From Verrucomicrobia bacterium UBA6015 (GTDB taxonomy: Bacteria; Verrucomicrobiota; Kiritimatiellia; UBA8416): a stretch of 64,000 nucleotides of DNA. Each line of letters opens with the position of its first letter. Positions within the stretch are counted from its first letter, which is position 1. The notes below the pieces were generated by a model. The model saw only the letters and a program-made list of their open reading frames with translations. It ran no database searches and was not told the DNA's origin. Below, piece by piece: positions 9,901 through 19,500 of the stretch. The stretch spans positions 6,151 to 70,150 of the forward strand of contig DIZZ01000281.1 in the NCBI GenBank assembly GCA_002428045.1, given 5' to 3'. Made by a program: the position numbers and the translations under genes.

Positions 9901-12236
9901 ACAACGGCAACAACGGGCTTGAGATGACGGTTGATGCTGCGGAAGGGCTGGCTGCCATCGGCCTGATGGCTCGCTTCAGCGCCACGAATAATGCCGATGA
10001 CGGAGTCGATATGCTTGTCGAGGGTGGCAGTATCGCGGCGGGCGTGCTGCTCGATGGCCAGGCCAATAACAATGGCGACGACGGTGTCGATATGGGCGTT
10101 TACAGCGACGGTATCGCCCTGGGGCTGATCGCCTCGACGGATCCGTTGCGCTCGGTGGCTGGCTTGCTAAGTGATGCGCTTGACCTCGATCGTTCCTTTG
10201 AAATCCCGGGTGAGCCATGGGGTGCCTTCGAGGCCTCGGGCAATGCGGGGGATGGTATCTATGCCGATATCCATGGAGACGAGACCGCCATAGGGATATA
10301 TCTCGATATCCACGCCAACAATAATGGGCTCTCCGGACTCTTCTCACATATCTATAGCGAAAATGGCAGCGCAATCGGGGTGGCTGGATCCAGTGATACC
10401 CTTTTCGATGTCCTGCCCGTCTTGCTGAGCGGCGACCCGGATGCAGCGCCATTGGATTATACCCCGATGGGGCCGATGATTGCGTCTGGCAATGGCAGTG
10501 GTGGCATCGCTCTTTTCGTTGAGGGACAGAATGCCATCGGCCTGATCGGTGGTACGGTTACCGATGACAACCAGGTGGGAGAATTCTCCGGCGCTGGAAC
10601 CCTGTTATCGGTTTCCGCCGAGTATGACGTGGCCGTCGGCATCGTCTACGATGCAGTTGCCCGCAATAATGCGGAAGATGGGGTTTCTGTTATTGTCGAG
10701 CAGCATGGAGAAGGAGATGCCGTCGCCGCGTTGGTCAATGTTCAGGCGAATGAAAATGGTCAAGATGGCATCCTTGCCCAAGTGCAATCGGAAGACGCCG
10801 CCTTTGTTCTCATGGCTGGGATTGATGCGCACGACAACGAGGGTCATGGTATCGGTGCCGAAGCGATTGCCGCTGGCGATGTCGGCATGGCATTCACCGC
10901 CGTTGACAGCAGTGGAAACGGAATGGCTGGCTTGATGGCGCTTGCCGTGTCCGGGGTCGACAGCAATATGGTCGTCGGCGTAGGGGCGCGGGCGGGTGGG
11001 TTGCTTGCTGAAGTGAATACGAATCAAGCCAATATATATGTCGGGGAAACAGCACTCGACGATCTGCGTGATGAGTTTGGTAATAGCCTTCCTTTCGGCG
11101 ACAGCCTGTACGCCCTGATGCCGACAGGAACCTGCACCTTTAGCGAGAACGAAGTTGGGGCCATGCTCGGTGCTGTTGCGATGGGGCACGGCGATGCTAC
11201 CGTGGTGGTGTCGGGTAGCGAGTTTTCGGCTAACGAGATGCTTGGGTTGTACACCATGGCGATGGCGGAGGAAGGCGATGCCGCGATTGTCGCGATGGAT
11301 AACGAGTTCGTGGATAACGGCGGGGATGGAATGAGTGCCAGGGCACGGACGCAGATTGGCGATGCTGCGGTTATTGCGGTTGAGAACGAATTCGCCAATA
11401 ACCAGGATGCCGGACTGAATGCATACGCTAGAGTTTCGCTCGGTGAATCCATCGTGTTGGCTGATGGGAATAGCGCAACGGGGAACGAGGTTGGCATAAC
11501 GGCATTAGCGGGGAATCAGTTCGGTGTTGCGGCTGTGGTTCTGGAGGAGAATCAGGTCACCGGCAACAACAGTGACGGTGTGCGCGTCCGTGCCGAGAGC
11601 GATGACGGCGATGCGGTGGTGGTGGCTGGCGAGAATGAGTTCTCGGATAACGGTGCGAATGGCATGATGGCCTTGGCCCGTACGAGGCGGGGCGATGCTG
11701 CCGTCATCGCGGTTGATAACAGCATGTCCAATAACGGCGAGAATGGTATGATGGTCCTGGCGCGGACGCGGCGGGGCGATGCCACTGTGCAGGCGGAAGT
11801 GAACGATTTTTCGGGTAACGGGAACGATGGGATGGTGGCCATGGCCAGGGCACGGCGCGGGGACGCTGTAGTGCGGGTTTTTGAGAACACGGCCAGCAAC
11901 AACGGTGACGATGGGCTGATGGTGCATGCGCAGGCCGTCACCGGGGATGCCACGGCGCGAGTGCGGGGTAATACAACCAACGATAACGGGGACGACGGGG
12001 TGTTTGCCAGTGCACTGACTGAAACCGGCGATGCCACGACACGGGTGCGGTTGAACACGGCCAACAACAATGGCGGTGACGGTTTGGTCAGCGAGACGCA
12101 GACCGATGTGGGCGATGTCACGGCGATCATGAACAACAACACGGCGACCAACAACGCGGGCAACGCGCTGTCATTGACGGCGACCGTGATTACCTCCGGA
12201 ACGATCACGTACGAGATGAACAACAATACCTTCTAA
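6969..12236 (+). CDS. Inverse autotransporter (type Ve) with long parallel beta-helix repeat passenger
   Basis: A 1755-residue predicted surface protein. Residues 1-23 are a signal peptide. Residues of about 25-285 match the intimin/invasin-type beta-barrel (for example GSYILGANVFYDGRW and YYLPNKDMYLID), which stays in the outer membrane and exports what follows. A linker leads to VFVSPDGNDGATGTAEDPKR near residue 355, the usual entry of a pectate-lyase-like parallel beta-helix. The passenger then holds two consecutive modules of 227 and 228 residues (634-860 and 861-1088) plus a partial third. It ends with twelve tandem units of 28 residues (one of 27) from residue 1408 to 1742, most beginning GDA and centred on an N-N-G-x-x-G turn. 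The protein ends in NNNTF with no Ig or lectin tip domain. Likely an adhesin or surface-layer filament. An AAAGGAG ribosome site supports the start. Confidence 0.85.
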   Translation: MKRIPACFLTVALIASGTQALEAPVTLGVFTGEEGVFGQGDLVLPIHRYDQGLLFFNPRVSASDSDQQETNIGLGLRQQLDWPGSYILGANVFYDGRWSANNNRFDQIGLGLELLSDRIDARANYYLPNKDMYLIDTVRMESVEQSEFVRRHVDNWFEPYATGNQVNQDYGWRLTTQRTVFTETSWQIYDRYESALEGFDTEIGWRLPMLEDWGETRIFAGYQYFDNPFGPEFKGGKARMEVRMFDGLLTLDAHVYEDDDLNMTDYLVGMRVRLPLEPSGLALWRNLRHHRVRQGGLAERLTEMVMRDPKVQSRESGYIADPDLRGIVVETKTKVTRNTRTDGTVVVMEDVVFVSPDGNDGATGTAEDPKRSIQNGVNAAYGQQHVYVFGGNYNESVVVNPGVLLMGSGCMIPANGGHFFGGGVPSVIVAPGSAPAAVTMQDNSFVGGFDISNPGGRGIYSSAGALVIRCNYIHNTLVGVEVERSGDVDLLLANNTLANNTQDGARISGTGASGTYLVNASGNTFANNGENGISLSAGNYDTAVATLDDNTATGNETGLRVSLDADELAMLSIGNTRANNNRGTGIQASVSADQMAAALVGTPLIGVDSLGFEEAKVEGSDHPSLVISSAPVQASGNGGNGIDLDVQSDLVGAALLLDVEASNNGGHGAHVAVDGSLAIGLAGASGNVMEVAQLAVDLIELLDTDMALPELPTLSAGPSVFSGNVGDGLLLDVNSDVLSIGVVLGAEADNNGNNGLAMNVATEDGMAAIGLMARFDAAGNAGHGAAMQVDGDFLAAGVLLDGRVSGNGDDGVDLDVCSSGISLGLIASTDPLRAVADMVNTEFDLDPPVEIQGEPWGAFEATGNAGDGIHADIVGDIAAIGIFLDIQANNNGGDGADLTLDGGLASIGLVASTENIMEVAQLGLNAIGLLDEDLNLPALPALTSGPVEFNSNGGEGLVLEVDSGLLAVGAVLGAEANNNGNNGLEMTVDAAEGLAAIGLMARFSATNNADDGVDMLVEGGSIAAGVLLDGQANNNGDDGVDMGVYSDGIALGLIASTDPLRSVAGLLSDALDLDRSFEIPGEPWGAFEASGNAGDGIYADIHGDETAIGIYLDIHANNNGLSGLFSHIYSENGSAIGVAGSSDTLFDVLPVLLSGDPDAAPLDYTPMGPMIASGNGSGGIALFVEGQNAIGLIGGTVTDDNQVGEFSGAGTLLSVSAEYDVAVGIVYDAVARNNAEDGVSVIVEQHGEGDAVAALVNVQANENGQDGILAQVQSEDAAFVLMAGIDAHDNEGHGIGAEAIAAGDVGMAFTAVDSSGNGMAGLMALAVSGVDSNMVVGVGARAGGLLAEVNTNQANIYVGETALDDLRDEFGNSLPFGDSLYALMPTGTCTFSENEVGAMLGAVAMGHGDATVVVSGSEFSANEMLGLYTMAMAEEGDAAIVAMDNEFVDNGGDGMSARARTQIGDAAVIAVENEFANNQDAGLNAYARVSLGESIVLADGNSATGNEVGITALAGNQFGVAAVVLEENQVTGNNSDGVRVRAESDDGDAVVVAGENEFSDNGANGMMALARTRRGDAAVIAVDNSMSNNGENGMMVLARTRRGDATVQAEVNDFSGNGNDGMVAMARARRGDAVVRVFENTASNNGDDGLMVHAQAVTGDATARVRGNTTNDNGDDGVFASALTETGDATTRVRLNTANNNGGDGLVSETQTDVGDVTAIMNNNTATNNAGNALSLTATVITSGTITYEMNNNTF
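8868..10232 (+). repeat. Tandem duplication of a ~684-bp module in the autotransporter passenger
   Basis: Two in-frame modules (8868-9548 and 9549-10232) encode 227 and 228 residues with the same order of landmarks: SGN/TGN-x-G-x-G-I, a stretch ending EVAQL, an acidic IxLLD loop, AEADNNGNNGL or its variant, IGLMARF, LLDG, STDPLR and GEPWGAFEA. A third copy starts at 10233 (residue 1089) but departs after about 27 residues. This indicates segmental duplication followed by divergence. Confidence 0.8.
11190..12194 (+). repeat. Twelve tandem 84-bp (28-residue) repeats at the autotransporter C-terminus
   Basis: Counting residues from the GDA at codon 1408 gives twelve consecutive units of 28 residues, with one of 27, ending at codon 1742. 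The period is constant and the Asn/Gly turn position is fixed, as expected for a rung repeat of a beta-helix. The middle units keep ARTRRGDA almost unchanged, which suggests recent copying. Confidence 0.85.
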
Positions 12237-12288
12237 GCCTGACGGGTGACCGCCGAAGTGAAATTCCCCCGTTCCCCGAAACTAGATC

Positions 12289-12317
12289 TTGTTTTGAGAT
12301 CAAGGGTTGGGTATATA
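12289..12317 (+). promoter_or_regulatory. Putative leaderless promoter of the GH2 gene
   Basis: TTGTTT (12289-12294) and TATATA (12312-12317) are separated by 17 bases. The ATG follows only 7 bases after the -10 box and there is no Shine-Dalgarno sequence, so the transcript may start at or next to the start codon. Confidence 0.35.
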
Positions 12318-12324
12318 TGCGCGC

Positions 12325-14787
12325 ATGAGAAATAGCAAATGTATTGATTTTGGCTGGCGCTTTGCGTTGGGGGATTTTCCATCGGCCATCGCGGCGACGT
12401 TTGATGACTCGGCGTGGCGTGTATTGGATCTGCCGCACGATTGGTCGATTGAGGCGACTCCCCATCCGGATCATCCGTCCGGTGCCACGTGTGGTTTTTT
12501 CCCCGGTGGCTTGGGCTGGTATCGTAAGCGGATCGATATCCCCGCCGACCTAGGGAGCCGTCATGTGTTGATCGAATTCGACGGCGTTTACATGAACAGC
12601 GAGGTCTGGTGCAACGGGCAGTTCTGTGGCGTGCGCCCCTACGGCTACAGCAGCTTTTGCTATGACCTGACACCGTTCGTCAAGGCGGGTGAACCGGCCT
12701 CGATTGCTGTGCGGGTCGATAATTCGCGTCAGAAGAATTCGCGATGGTACAGTGGGTCCGGCATCTATCGGCATGTCTGGTTGACCGTGGCCGAGGCGTT
12801 GCGGGTCGACCACTGGGGCACGTTCGTCACCACCCCCGAGGTCAACGAGGACAAGGCCACGGTGGATTGTGCCGTGACGCTTTTGAACCAAGGGACAGAC
12901 GCGGATGATGTACAGGTGCTTGCGTCCATTCAGGACGAGACAGGGACGCTGGTGGGCGAATCGGCGCAGATGGGACTGTGCTGCCCGAAGGGGCGGCATG
13001 AACTCCGCATCAGGTTGGGGGTTCCAGCCCCACGCTGCTGGTCACCGGATTCGCCGGTGCTCTATACCTTGCGGGTGGACGTCCGCAAGCAGGGTGTGCC
13101 CGTGGATGCCTATGATACCCGATTTGGCATCCGCACGATCCGTTTTGATGCCGATCAGGGGTTTTTCCTTAATGGTCAGGTGCTGAAATTGCGGGGGGTC
13201 AATGAGCACCACGACGCGGGTTGCCTGGGGGCTGCGATTCCTGATGACGCCCTGCGCCGCCGGTTGCGCATTCTCAAGGAGATGGGCTGTAACGCCATCC
13301 GGATCGCTCACAATCCGGCATCTCCCACGTTGCTTGACCTGTGCGACTCGTACGGGTTCATGGTGGTCGAGGATGCGTTTGATGAATGGCGTGACGGCAA
13401 GACGCCGTTCGGCTACCAGCTTTACTGGGACCAGTGGTGGGAGCGGGATCTGGCAGACATGATCCGCCGCGACCGTAATCACCCCTGCATTGTAATGTGG
13501 TCAGTCGGTAATGAAATCAAGGAAGTGCGCCAAGGCAGGGCCGAGGGGCTTCCGATCATGAAGGCTTTGCGCGAGGTCTGCCATCGCGAGGATCCGACCC
13601 GCCCCATGACCTGTGGCTGCTGCAACTCGCGCGAGACGCTGGAGGCAGGCTATGGCGAGCTGATGGATGTGTTTGGCTATAACGGGGGAGGGGGTGGCTG
13701 CTTCGACTATGAGAAGGATCATGCCGCGTTTCCCGGCATGCCGATGTTTGCGTCGGAGCATCCCCACACGCTCCAGACCCGAGGTGTGTATCGGACGAAG
13801 ACCTGGTACCGCGATCTTCACCGCAACCAGGGTAATGTTCGCTGGTATCCATCGCCTCGCGGAGAGGCTCCCTCGCACGATCTTACGCCGGATGCGCAGA
13901 AGGATCGTCCGCTGCTCGATCTCATGCATATTCCCGATCTTACGACGGATGAGGTTTTCGACGGTATCGATCCGCATTACCAGTCCTCTTATGGCAATGC
14001 CATTGTGCGCATGTCGATATTTGATTCCTGGTACCGCACGCGTACCCTGCCGTATTTCTGCGGGGAGTTCCGGTGGACAGGTTTTGATTACCTTGGCGAA
14101 TGCTATGCGTGGCCCGCGAAAAGCTGGAATTTCGGGATCATCGATCTCTGCGGTTTCCCGAAGGATGCCTACTATTTCTGCAAGAGCCAGTGGACAACGG
14201 TGCCCATGGTGCATATCCTGCCGCACTGGACCTGGCCGGGGCTCGATGGCGTGACGATTCCTGTGCTTTGCTACAGCAACTGTGAGCGGGTGGAACTGTT
14301 TCTTGACGGGGTGTCGCTGGGGGTGCAGGTGCGGGATGACCGGTTGATGCAGAGTCGCTGGCATGTCGCCTACCGTCCCGGTGTGCTTCGTGCCGTAGGC
14401 TACGTTGGGGATGCCGCCGTGGCGGTTGATGAGCATCAAACGGCAGGGAGCCCGGCCGCCATCCGTGCCGTTAGCGACGAGACGGTGATCCGAGCCGACT
14501 GCACCGGCATTGCCCATGTAGCAATCACGGTCGTGGATGCGCAGGGGCGTTTCGTGCCCTTTGCCAGTCACGACATTACCGTGACGGTCGAGGGGCCTGC
14601 CCGCCTGGTCGGTGTTGAAAATGGCGATCCGCTTGACAGTACCAACTACCGGTTGGCCCATCGCAAGGCCTTCAACGGGATGCTGTTGGCGATACTCCAG
14701 TCCACCGATACCGCCGGGGCGATAACGGTCTCGGCAACGTCCGACGGACTGACCACCGGCGTTTGCCGAACGATCCAGAGTCGCTAA
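12325..14787 (+). CDS. Glycoside hydrolase family 2 protein
   Basis: 820 residues, beginning with a GH2 sugar-binding jelly-roll (DLPHDWSIE, then GWYRK), an immunoglobulin-like domain and the TIM barrel. The acid/base is Glu397 in SVGNE. The likely nucleophile is Glu581 in CGEFRWTGFDYLGE, the form seen in DUF4982-containing GH2 enzymes. The C-terminus contains the matching beta-sandwich (VELFLDGVSLG). Such enzymes release beta-linked galactose, glucuronic acid or similar residues. No signal peptide is present, so it acts on imported oligosaccharides. A TTG 18 bases upstream is an alternative start but the ATG at 12325 begins at the domain. It lies 28 bases before a sulfatase gene, suggesting joint work on a sulfated glycan. 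Confidence 0.88.
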   Translation: MRNSKCIDFGWRFALGDFPSAIAATFDDSAWRVLDLPHDWSIEATPHPDHPSGATCGFFPGGLGWYRKRIDIPADLGSRHVLIEFDGVYMNSEVWCNGQFCGVRPYGYSSFCYDLTPFVKAGEPASIAVRVDNSRQKNSRWYSGSGIYRHVWLTVAEALRVDHWGTFVTTPEVNEDKATVDCAVTLLNQGTDADDVQVLASIQDETGTLVGESAQMGLCCPKGRHELRIRLGVPAPRCWSPDSPVLYTLRVDVRKQGVPVDAYDTRFGIRTIRFDADQGFFLNGQVLKLRGVNEHHDAGCLGAAIPDDALRRRLRILKEMGCNAIRIAHNPASPTLLDLCDSYGFMVVEDAFDEWRDGKTPFGYQLYWDQWWERDLADMIRRDRNHPCIVMWSVGNEIKEVRQGRAEGLPIMKALREVCHREDPTRPMTCGCCNSRETLEAGYGELMDVFGYNGGGGGCFDYEKDHAAFPGMPMFASEHPHTLQTRGVYRTKTWYRDLHRNQGNVRWYPSPRGEAPSHDLTPDAQKDRPLLDLMHIPDLTTDEVFDGIDPHYQSSYGNAIVRMSIFDSWYRTRTLPYFCGEFRWTGFDYLGECYAWPAKSWNFGIIDLCGFPKDAYYFCKSQWTTVPMVHILPHWTWPGLDGVTIPVLCYSNCERVELFLDGVSLGVQVRDDRLMQSRWHVAYRPGVLRAVGYVGDAAVAVDEHQTAGSPAAIRAVSDETVIRADCTGIAHVAITVVDAQGRFVPFASHDITVTVEGPARLVGVENGDPLDSTNYRLAHRKAFNGMLLAILQSTDTAGAITVSATSDGLTTGVCRTIQSR

Positions 14788-14815
14788 GATAAACATTATA
14801 GGCAAGGAGCGCGAA

Positions 14816-16378
14816 ATGCCGGATTCCAGACCCAACATCCTGTTCATCATGTCGGACGATCATGCCGCCCAGGCGATCTCCGCCTATGGTTGCGGGATTA
14901 ACCAGACGCCCAACATTGACCGGATTGCAGCCAAGGGTGCGATCTTGAACCATTGCTATGTGAACAACAGCATCTGTACCCCCAGCCGGGCGGCGATCTT
15001 GACGGGCACGCATAGTCATGTGAACGGCGTCATTACCTTGGATACCCCCTTCAACAACCACCTCTCGCATGTTGCAAAGCACTTGCAGGCGGCGGGATAC
15101 CAGACCTCAATGATCGGCAAATGGCATCTGGGCGAAGGGCCGGAGCACTCCCCGACGGGCTTCGATCACTGGTCGGTCCTGCCGGATCAGGGGGACTATT
15201 TCGATCCGTATATGATTGAGAACGGACGGCACATCCAGGAGATGGGCTATGCCACAGAAATCATCACGGAGAAATGCGTCGATCAGATCCGCCAGCGCGA
15301 CAAGGACCGTCCGTTCTTCATGATGTGCCACCACAAGGCCCCGCACCGCCCCTGGCTGTATCACCCGAAATACGAGCACCTCTACAACGAGGAAATCCCG
15401 TATCCACCCTCCTTCAAGGACGATTATGCCAACCGGGCCAAGGCGGCCGTCCATGCCCGCATGCGGGTTGAATCGGACATGACCTATCTGGATCTTGACC
15501 TGGTGCAGCCCTATATTCCGGCCGAGGGGCAGGAGTATTCCGACATTGGCTGCAAGACGGGCCTGATGATGGTTCCGTTTCCGAAAACACCGGAAGCCTA
15601 CCGCGACTTCAAGCTGATCTGCCGCCGCACGGGGCAGGTGTTCACCTTTGCCAACAGCGAGGAATTGAAGCGTTTCAAGTACCAGCGCTACATGCAGAAA
15701 TACTTGCGCACCGTGGCCTCGATCGACGAGAGTGTGGGTCATCTGCTGGACCTGCTGGAGACCGAGGGGATTGCCGATAACACGATCGTGATCTATACCT
15801 CAGACCAGGGCTTCTTCCTGGGTGAGCATGGGTGGTACGACAAGCGCTTCATCTACGAGGAGTCTTTTCGCATGCCGTTCCTAGTCCAGTATCCGCAACG
15901 CATCAGGAAAGGCATCACGGTCAATGCCATGGCCAGCAATGTTGACTTCGCCCCCACCTGGCTTGACTATGCCGGGGTGCCGGTGCCGTCTTACATGCAG
16001 GGCTATAGCTTGCGGTGCGTTCTGGAGGGAGACGAGCCCGCAAGCTGGCAGAAGACAGCCTACCACCGCTACTGGATGAACCAGGACTGCAACCACAATG
16101 CCTACGCGCATTACGGGATCAGGGATCATCGCTACAAGCTGATCTACTGGTACAATGAGCCGATGAACCTGCCGGGGGCAACGGCAGCTACGTTTGCCGA
16201 GAAGGACTGGGAGCTATTCGACCTGCAGGAGGATCCGCTTGAGCTGAACAACTGCTTCCATGATCAGGACAAGAAGGATGTGGTCATCCACATGCTCCGG
16301 CTGCTCGATGAAAAGCAGACGCAGATCGGCGATGTTCCGGCGCATGACTCCAGGACGGTGCTGGCCATGCTTGGCTGA
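14816..16378 (+). CDS. Sulfatase (formylglycine-dependent, type I)
   Basis: 520 residues of the alkaline-phosphatase-like sulfatase superfamily. The active-site signature is CTPSR at residues 54-58, with Cys54 the residue converted to formylglycine. The N-terminal metal ligands lie in the MSDDH stretch (residues 12-16), and TSDQGFFLGEHGWYDKR supplies further active-site residues. There is no signal peptide, so it appears cytosolic, matching the GH2 neighbour. A good AAGGAG ribosome site precedes the ATG. It needs a formylglycine-generating enzyme or anaerobic maturase, and no convincing one is in this window. The likely role is desulfation of imported oligosaccharides. Confidence 0.93.
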   Translation: MPDSRPNILFIMSDDHAAQAISAYGCGINQTPNIDRIAAKGAILNHCYVNNSICTPSRAAILTGTHSHVNGVITLDTPFNNHLSHVAKHLQAAGYQTSMIGKWHLGEGPEHSPTGFDHWSVLPDQGDYFDPYMIENGRHIQEMGYATEIITEKCVDQIRQRDKDRPFFMMCHHKAPHRPWLYHPKYEHLYNEEIPYPPSFKDDYANRAKAAVHARMRVESDMTYLDLDLVQPYIPAEGQEYSDIGCKTGLMMVPFPKTPEAYRDFKLICRRTGQVFTFANSEELKRFKYQRYMQKYLRTVASIDESVGHLLDLLETEGIADNTIVIYTSDQGFFLGEHGWYDKRFIYEESFRMPFLVQYPQRIRKGITVNAMASNVDFAPTWLDYAGVPVPSYMQGYSLRCVLEGDEPASWQKTAYHRYWMNQDCNHNAYAHYGIRDHRYKLIYWYNEPMNLPGATAATFAEKDWELFDLQEDPLELNNCFHDQDKKDVVIHMLRLLDEKQTQIGDVPAHDSRTVLAMLG

Positions 16379-16439
16379 CGTCGCCTTTGTCTTTTGCTAG
16401 AGCCCTAGTCTGCAAGGTGATAAAAAATTCAAAGAATTG

Positions 16440-16470
16440 TTGAAGACATCGCCAACGAGAAGCGTATATA
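16440..16470 (+). promoter_or_regulatory. Weak promoter candidate upstream of the giant exported protein
   Basis: TTGAAG (16440-16445) and TATATA (16465-16470) are 19 bases apart, which is longer than ideal. They lie in an A/T-rich 120-base gap between the sulfatase stop and the next ribosome site. Confidence 0.2.
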
Positions 16471-16527
16471 GGGTAAGCGTGCCGATTTTGGCCGTGTTTG
16501 TTTCGTTCGCATGAAGGGGAGATCACC

Positions 16528-19500
16528 ATGAAAAAGTCGATTGTGTGTGCGTTGATGCTGCCGTTGTTGTCGTTGCAGGCGGCCGATGGGAATGACCTGG
16601 AGTTCATGGAGGCGTTTGCCTGGGGGGATCGCGCCGCCGCCCTCGCCCAGCTGGTGCCCGATACCGAGGACTATTTTTTCTACCATTGCCTGAGCTATCA
16701 GCTTGCCGGCAATCGCGACGCCTTCCAGAAGACGTTGGATAAGTGGGTCTCGCGCAACCGCAATCAATGGAACGAGCGGATGAGCGAGATGCGGCGGCGC
16801 CAGATGCTACTTGATATGGATCGCTCGCCCGAGGCGGTCTGGGCGTTTCTCAAGCAGGATGCCGGGCTGTCCTTTTCGCACCGCGCCCGCCATGAGCAGA
16901 CCAGCCAGCGCCAGCCTTCGGTCATCAAGCCGGAGCAATACAGCCTGGCCGCCTTCTGGCGGCAGCACGCGAATTCCGAACTCGATAAACTCACCGATCG
17001 CGGGCTTGAACTACTGCCCGATCCGAATGGCAATCCGGATGTTCGCCGGGCTTTCCTGCGCCGTTTGCAGCGTCCGGATTATCCCGGACTGGTCACGCTG
17101 ATCCTGGCGGATCTGGACTATAAGGAACAAAACGGCAATATCACGATCTTTGGGCAGATTCCGATCCACAACCAGCTTACGACGGATCAGTTGGTAGACC
17201 TCGCAACGCAGCGCCCGGCCCTGCTGCGTGAGGCCGACTATGTGAATGCACGGCTGGCGAGGATGCCGCTGCCGGATGCCGACCTAGCGAATGATTCCGC
17301 CGCTGCCGTGACGTATCTGGAGGGGCTGTGGCGTTTCGTCGGCCCGCTTGAGCCGATGCATAATTCGCTGAAGGCGAATGTGTTGTATAACATGCTCGCG
17401 CATCAGCGTAAACTGGGTGTCTACGATTCCAGCCGATTCCTTGCCTATCTGGAGTTGCCGCGCCATTCCGGTTATATGCAGCGCGACCGGATGTCGCGCC
17501 TGCAACGGGAGCGGGCGATCTGGGTGGATGTGAATTACACCCCCTTCGTGCAAATCAGCCTGCCGCCGATCGGGGACGACGAACCACTGGTGCGCGAGTT
17601 CCTGATTGAACTGTTGAAGGATGCCGAGGATGCGTCGCGCTTCCAGGACCTCTTCGAGGCCCGCTGGCTGGATGCGGTGTTTGCCGAGAGCAAGATCCTG
17701 CATGGTGTCGGTACCCCGGCGCAATGGTCCTCGCGGCTGGGGCCGGATGCCTACCGATCCCTGTTGGAGCGCATCGAACTGGATTTCGCCCCGCAGAATC
17801 CCGCCTATTTCAAGCCGGGACAGCCCGTGGAGCTGGCCGTGGACGTGAAGCGGGTGGACAAGCTGCTGGTCAAGGTCTTCGAGATCCAGACCTTCAACTA
17901 CTACACCACCCGGCAGACGGCGATCGACCAGGCCGTGGAGCTGGATGGCATGATCGCCTCGTCTGAGCGCACGGTCGATACGGTGGCCGAGCCGTCGCGC
18001 CGCATGCGGCACCGGATCGCGCTACCGGAAATCAAGACTCGCGGTGTCTATGTCGTCGAGCTGATCGGCAATGGCGTCAGTTCGCGCGCCCTGCTGTATG
18101 TCGGTCACCTTGAGGCCATCAGCCAGGAGACCCCGGCGGGTCTGGCTGTCATGGTCTTGAACGAGGCGGGAGAAACGGTCAAGGATGCCGCCGTCTGGGT
18201 CGATGGGCGCGAGTACAACGCCGGTGACAAGGGCTTGGTGCTGCTGCCGTTCACGGATACCCCGGGTAGCCGCTTCGCCGTGCTGCGCAGCGGCGATTTC
18301 TGCAGTGCGCAGCAGCTCTATTTGCCGGAAGAGGTGTATGCTTTTTCCGCCGGTATCCATCTGGATCCCCAGAACCTGCCGCGCCAGCATCGGGGTCTGC
18401 TGATCCTGCGTCCCGATTTCCGCATCCATGGCATACCGCTTGACCCCGCGCTGCTGGGGGAGGTCAAGGTGACGCTGACCGCTGTCGATGCCAAGGGCGT
18501 CAGCACGGCCCGCGAGTTCAAGGCCACCTTCGCCCGCAACACTGAATGGACGGAATCCTTTTATGTGCCCGATGCCCTGCGCAGTCTTTCGGTCGCTGTC
18601 GAGGCAAAGCTGAAACGCAAGCGGGATCTTGAGGAAATCACCCTGAACGATCAACGGCGCGTGGACCTGAATCCGGCGCGTGGCGGGGATACACTCAGCC
18701 AGGTGTTCCTGGTGCCAGCCGCCGATGGCTGGCGTCTTGAGGTGCGCGGACTGAGCGGCGAGCCGATGGAGGCGGTTCCGTTGTCCTTGGAGTTGAATCA
18801 TCCCGGATTCAATCGTTCCGTATCGATCCAGGCCAGCACCGACGCCGACGGCGTGGTTGTCCTGGGGCCGCTGACGGCACTGTCGCGGATTACCGTCGCA
18901 GGGCCGGGGAACTTGCGGCTGGATCGCGTTCTAACAGGGGCGGAAGTGGTATGGCCTGAGTTGCTGCACCTCAAGGCAGGCGAGATCGTTTCGCTGCCGT
19001 ACCCGCAAGACCGTCATGTGGATCTTCGTCAGGTTTCGCTATTCAGACAGCGTGGCGAAACGATTTTAGCCGATTGCTCGGCGTTGGTCACGCTCAAGGA
19101 TGGGGAGCTGCGGATCGAGGGCATGGAGCCGGGGCAATACCAGCTCGTGTCACATGAGAACGACCGTCGCATCCGGCTGGATGTTGCCGAGGCCGAGGCA
19201 GGCTCCGGGTATCTGCTCGGGAAAACCTCGCGCTGGCAGCAGACGGGTAATCGCCTGCCGTCGGTGGCGGAGGTATCAGAAAAGGAAGGCACCTTGCGCC
19301 TGCGCCTGCGCAACGTGACAACGGGCACCCGTGTCGCGGTACGGGTGGCGCGCTATGTCGATCCGGAATCGGCATTTCCAGAGGGCTATGGCTTCACCTC
19401 GCCGGTCAAGCGCGGCATGCTGCCTCCCTATGCCCAGTATGCCAATGGACGTCGTATCGGCGATGAATACCGCTATGTGCTGGAGCGGCGTTCGCTCGAG

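Noticed and set aside
8864..10072. 402-codon open frame antisense to the autotransporter
   Set aside because: It mirrors the repeated Asp/Gly/Asn-rich codons of the sense gene, giving a Ser/Pro/Ala-rich sequence with no motif. It is a repeat by-product.
13501..14850. 449-codon open frame antisense to the GH2 gene
   Set aside because: The sense strand has complete GH2 motifs; the antisense frame has no recognisable domain.
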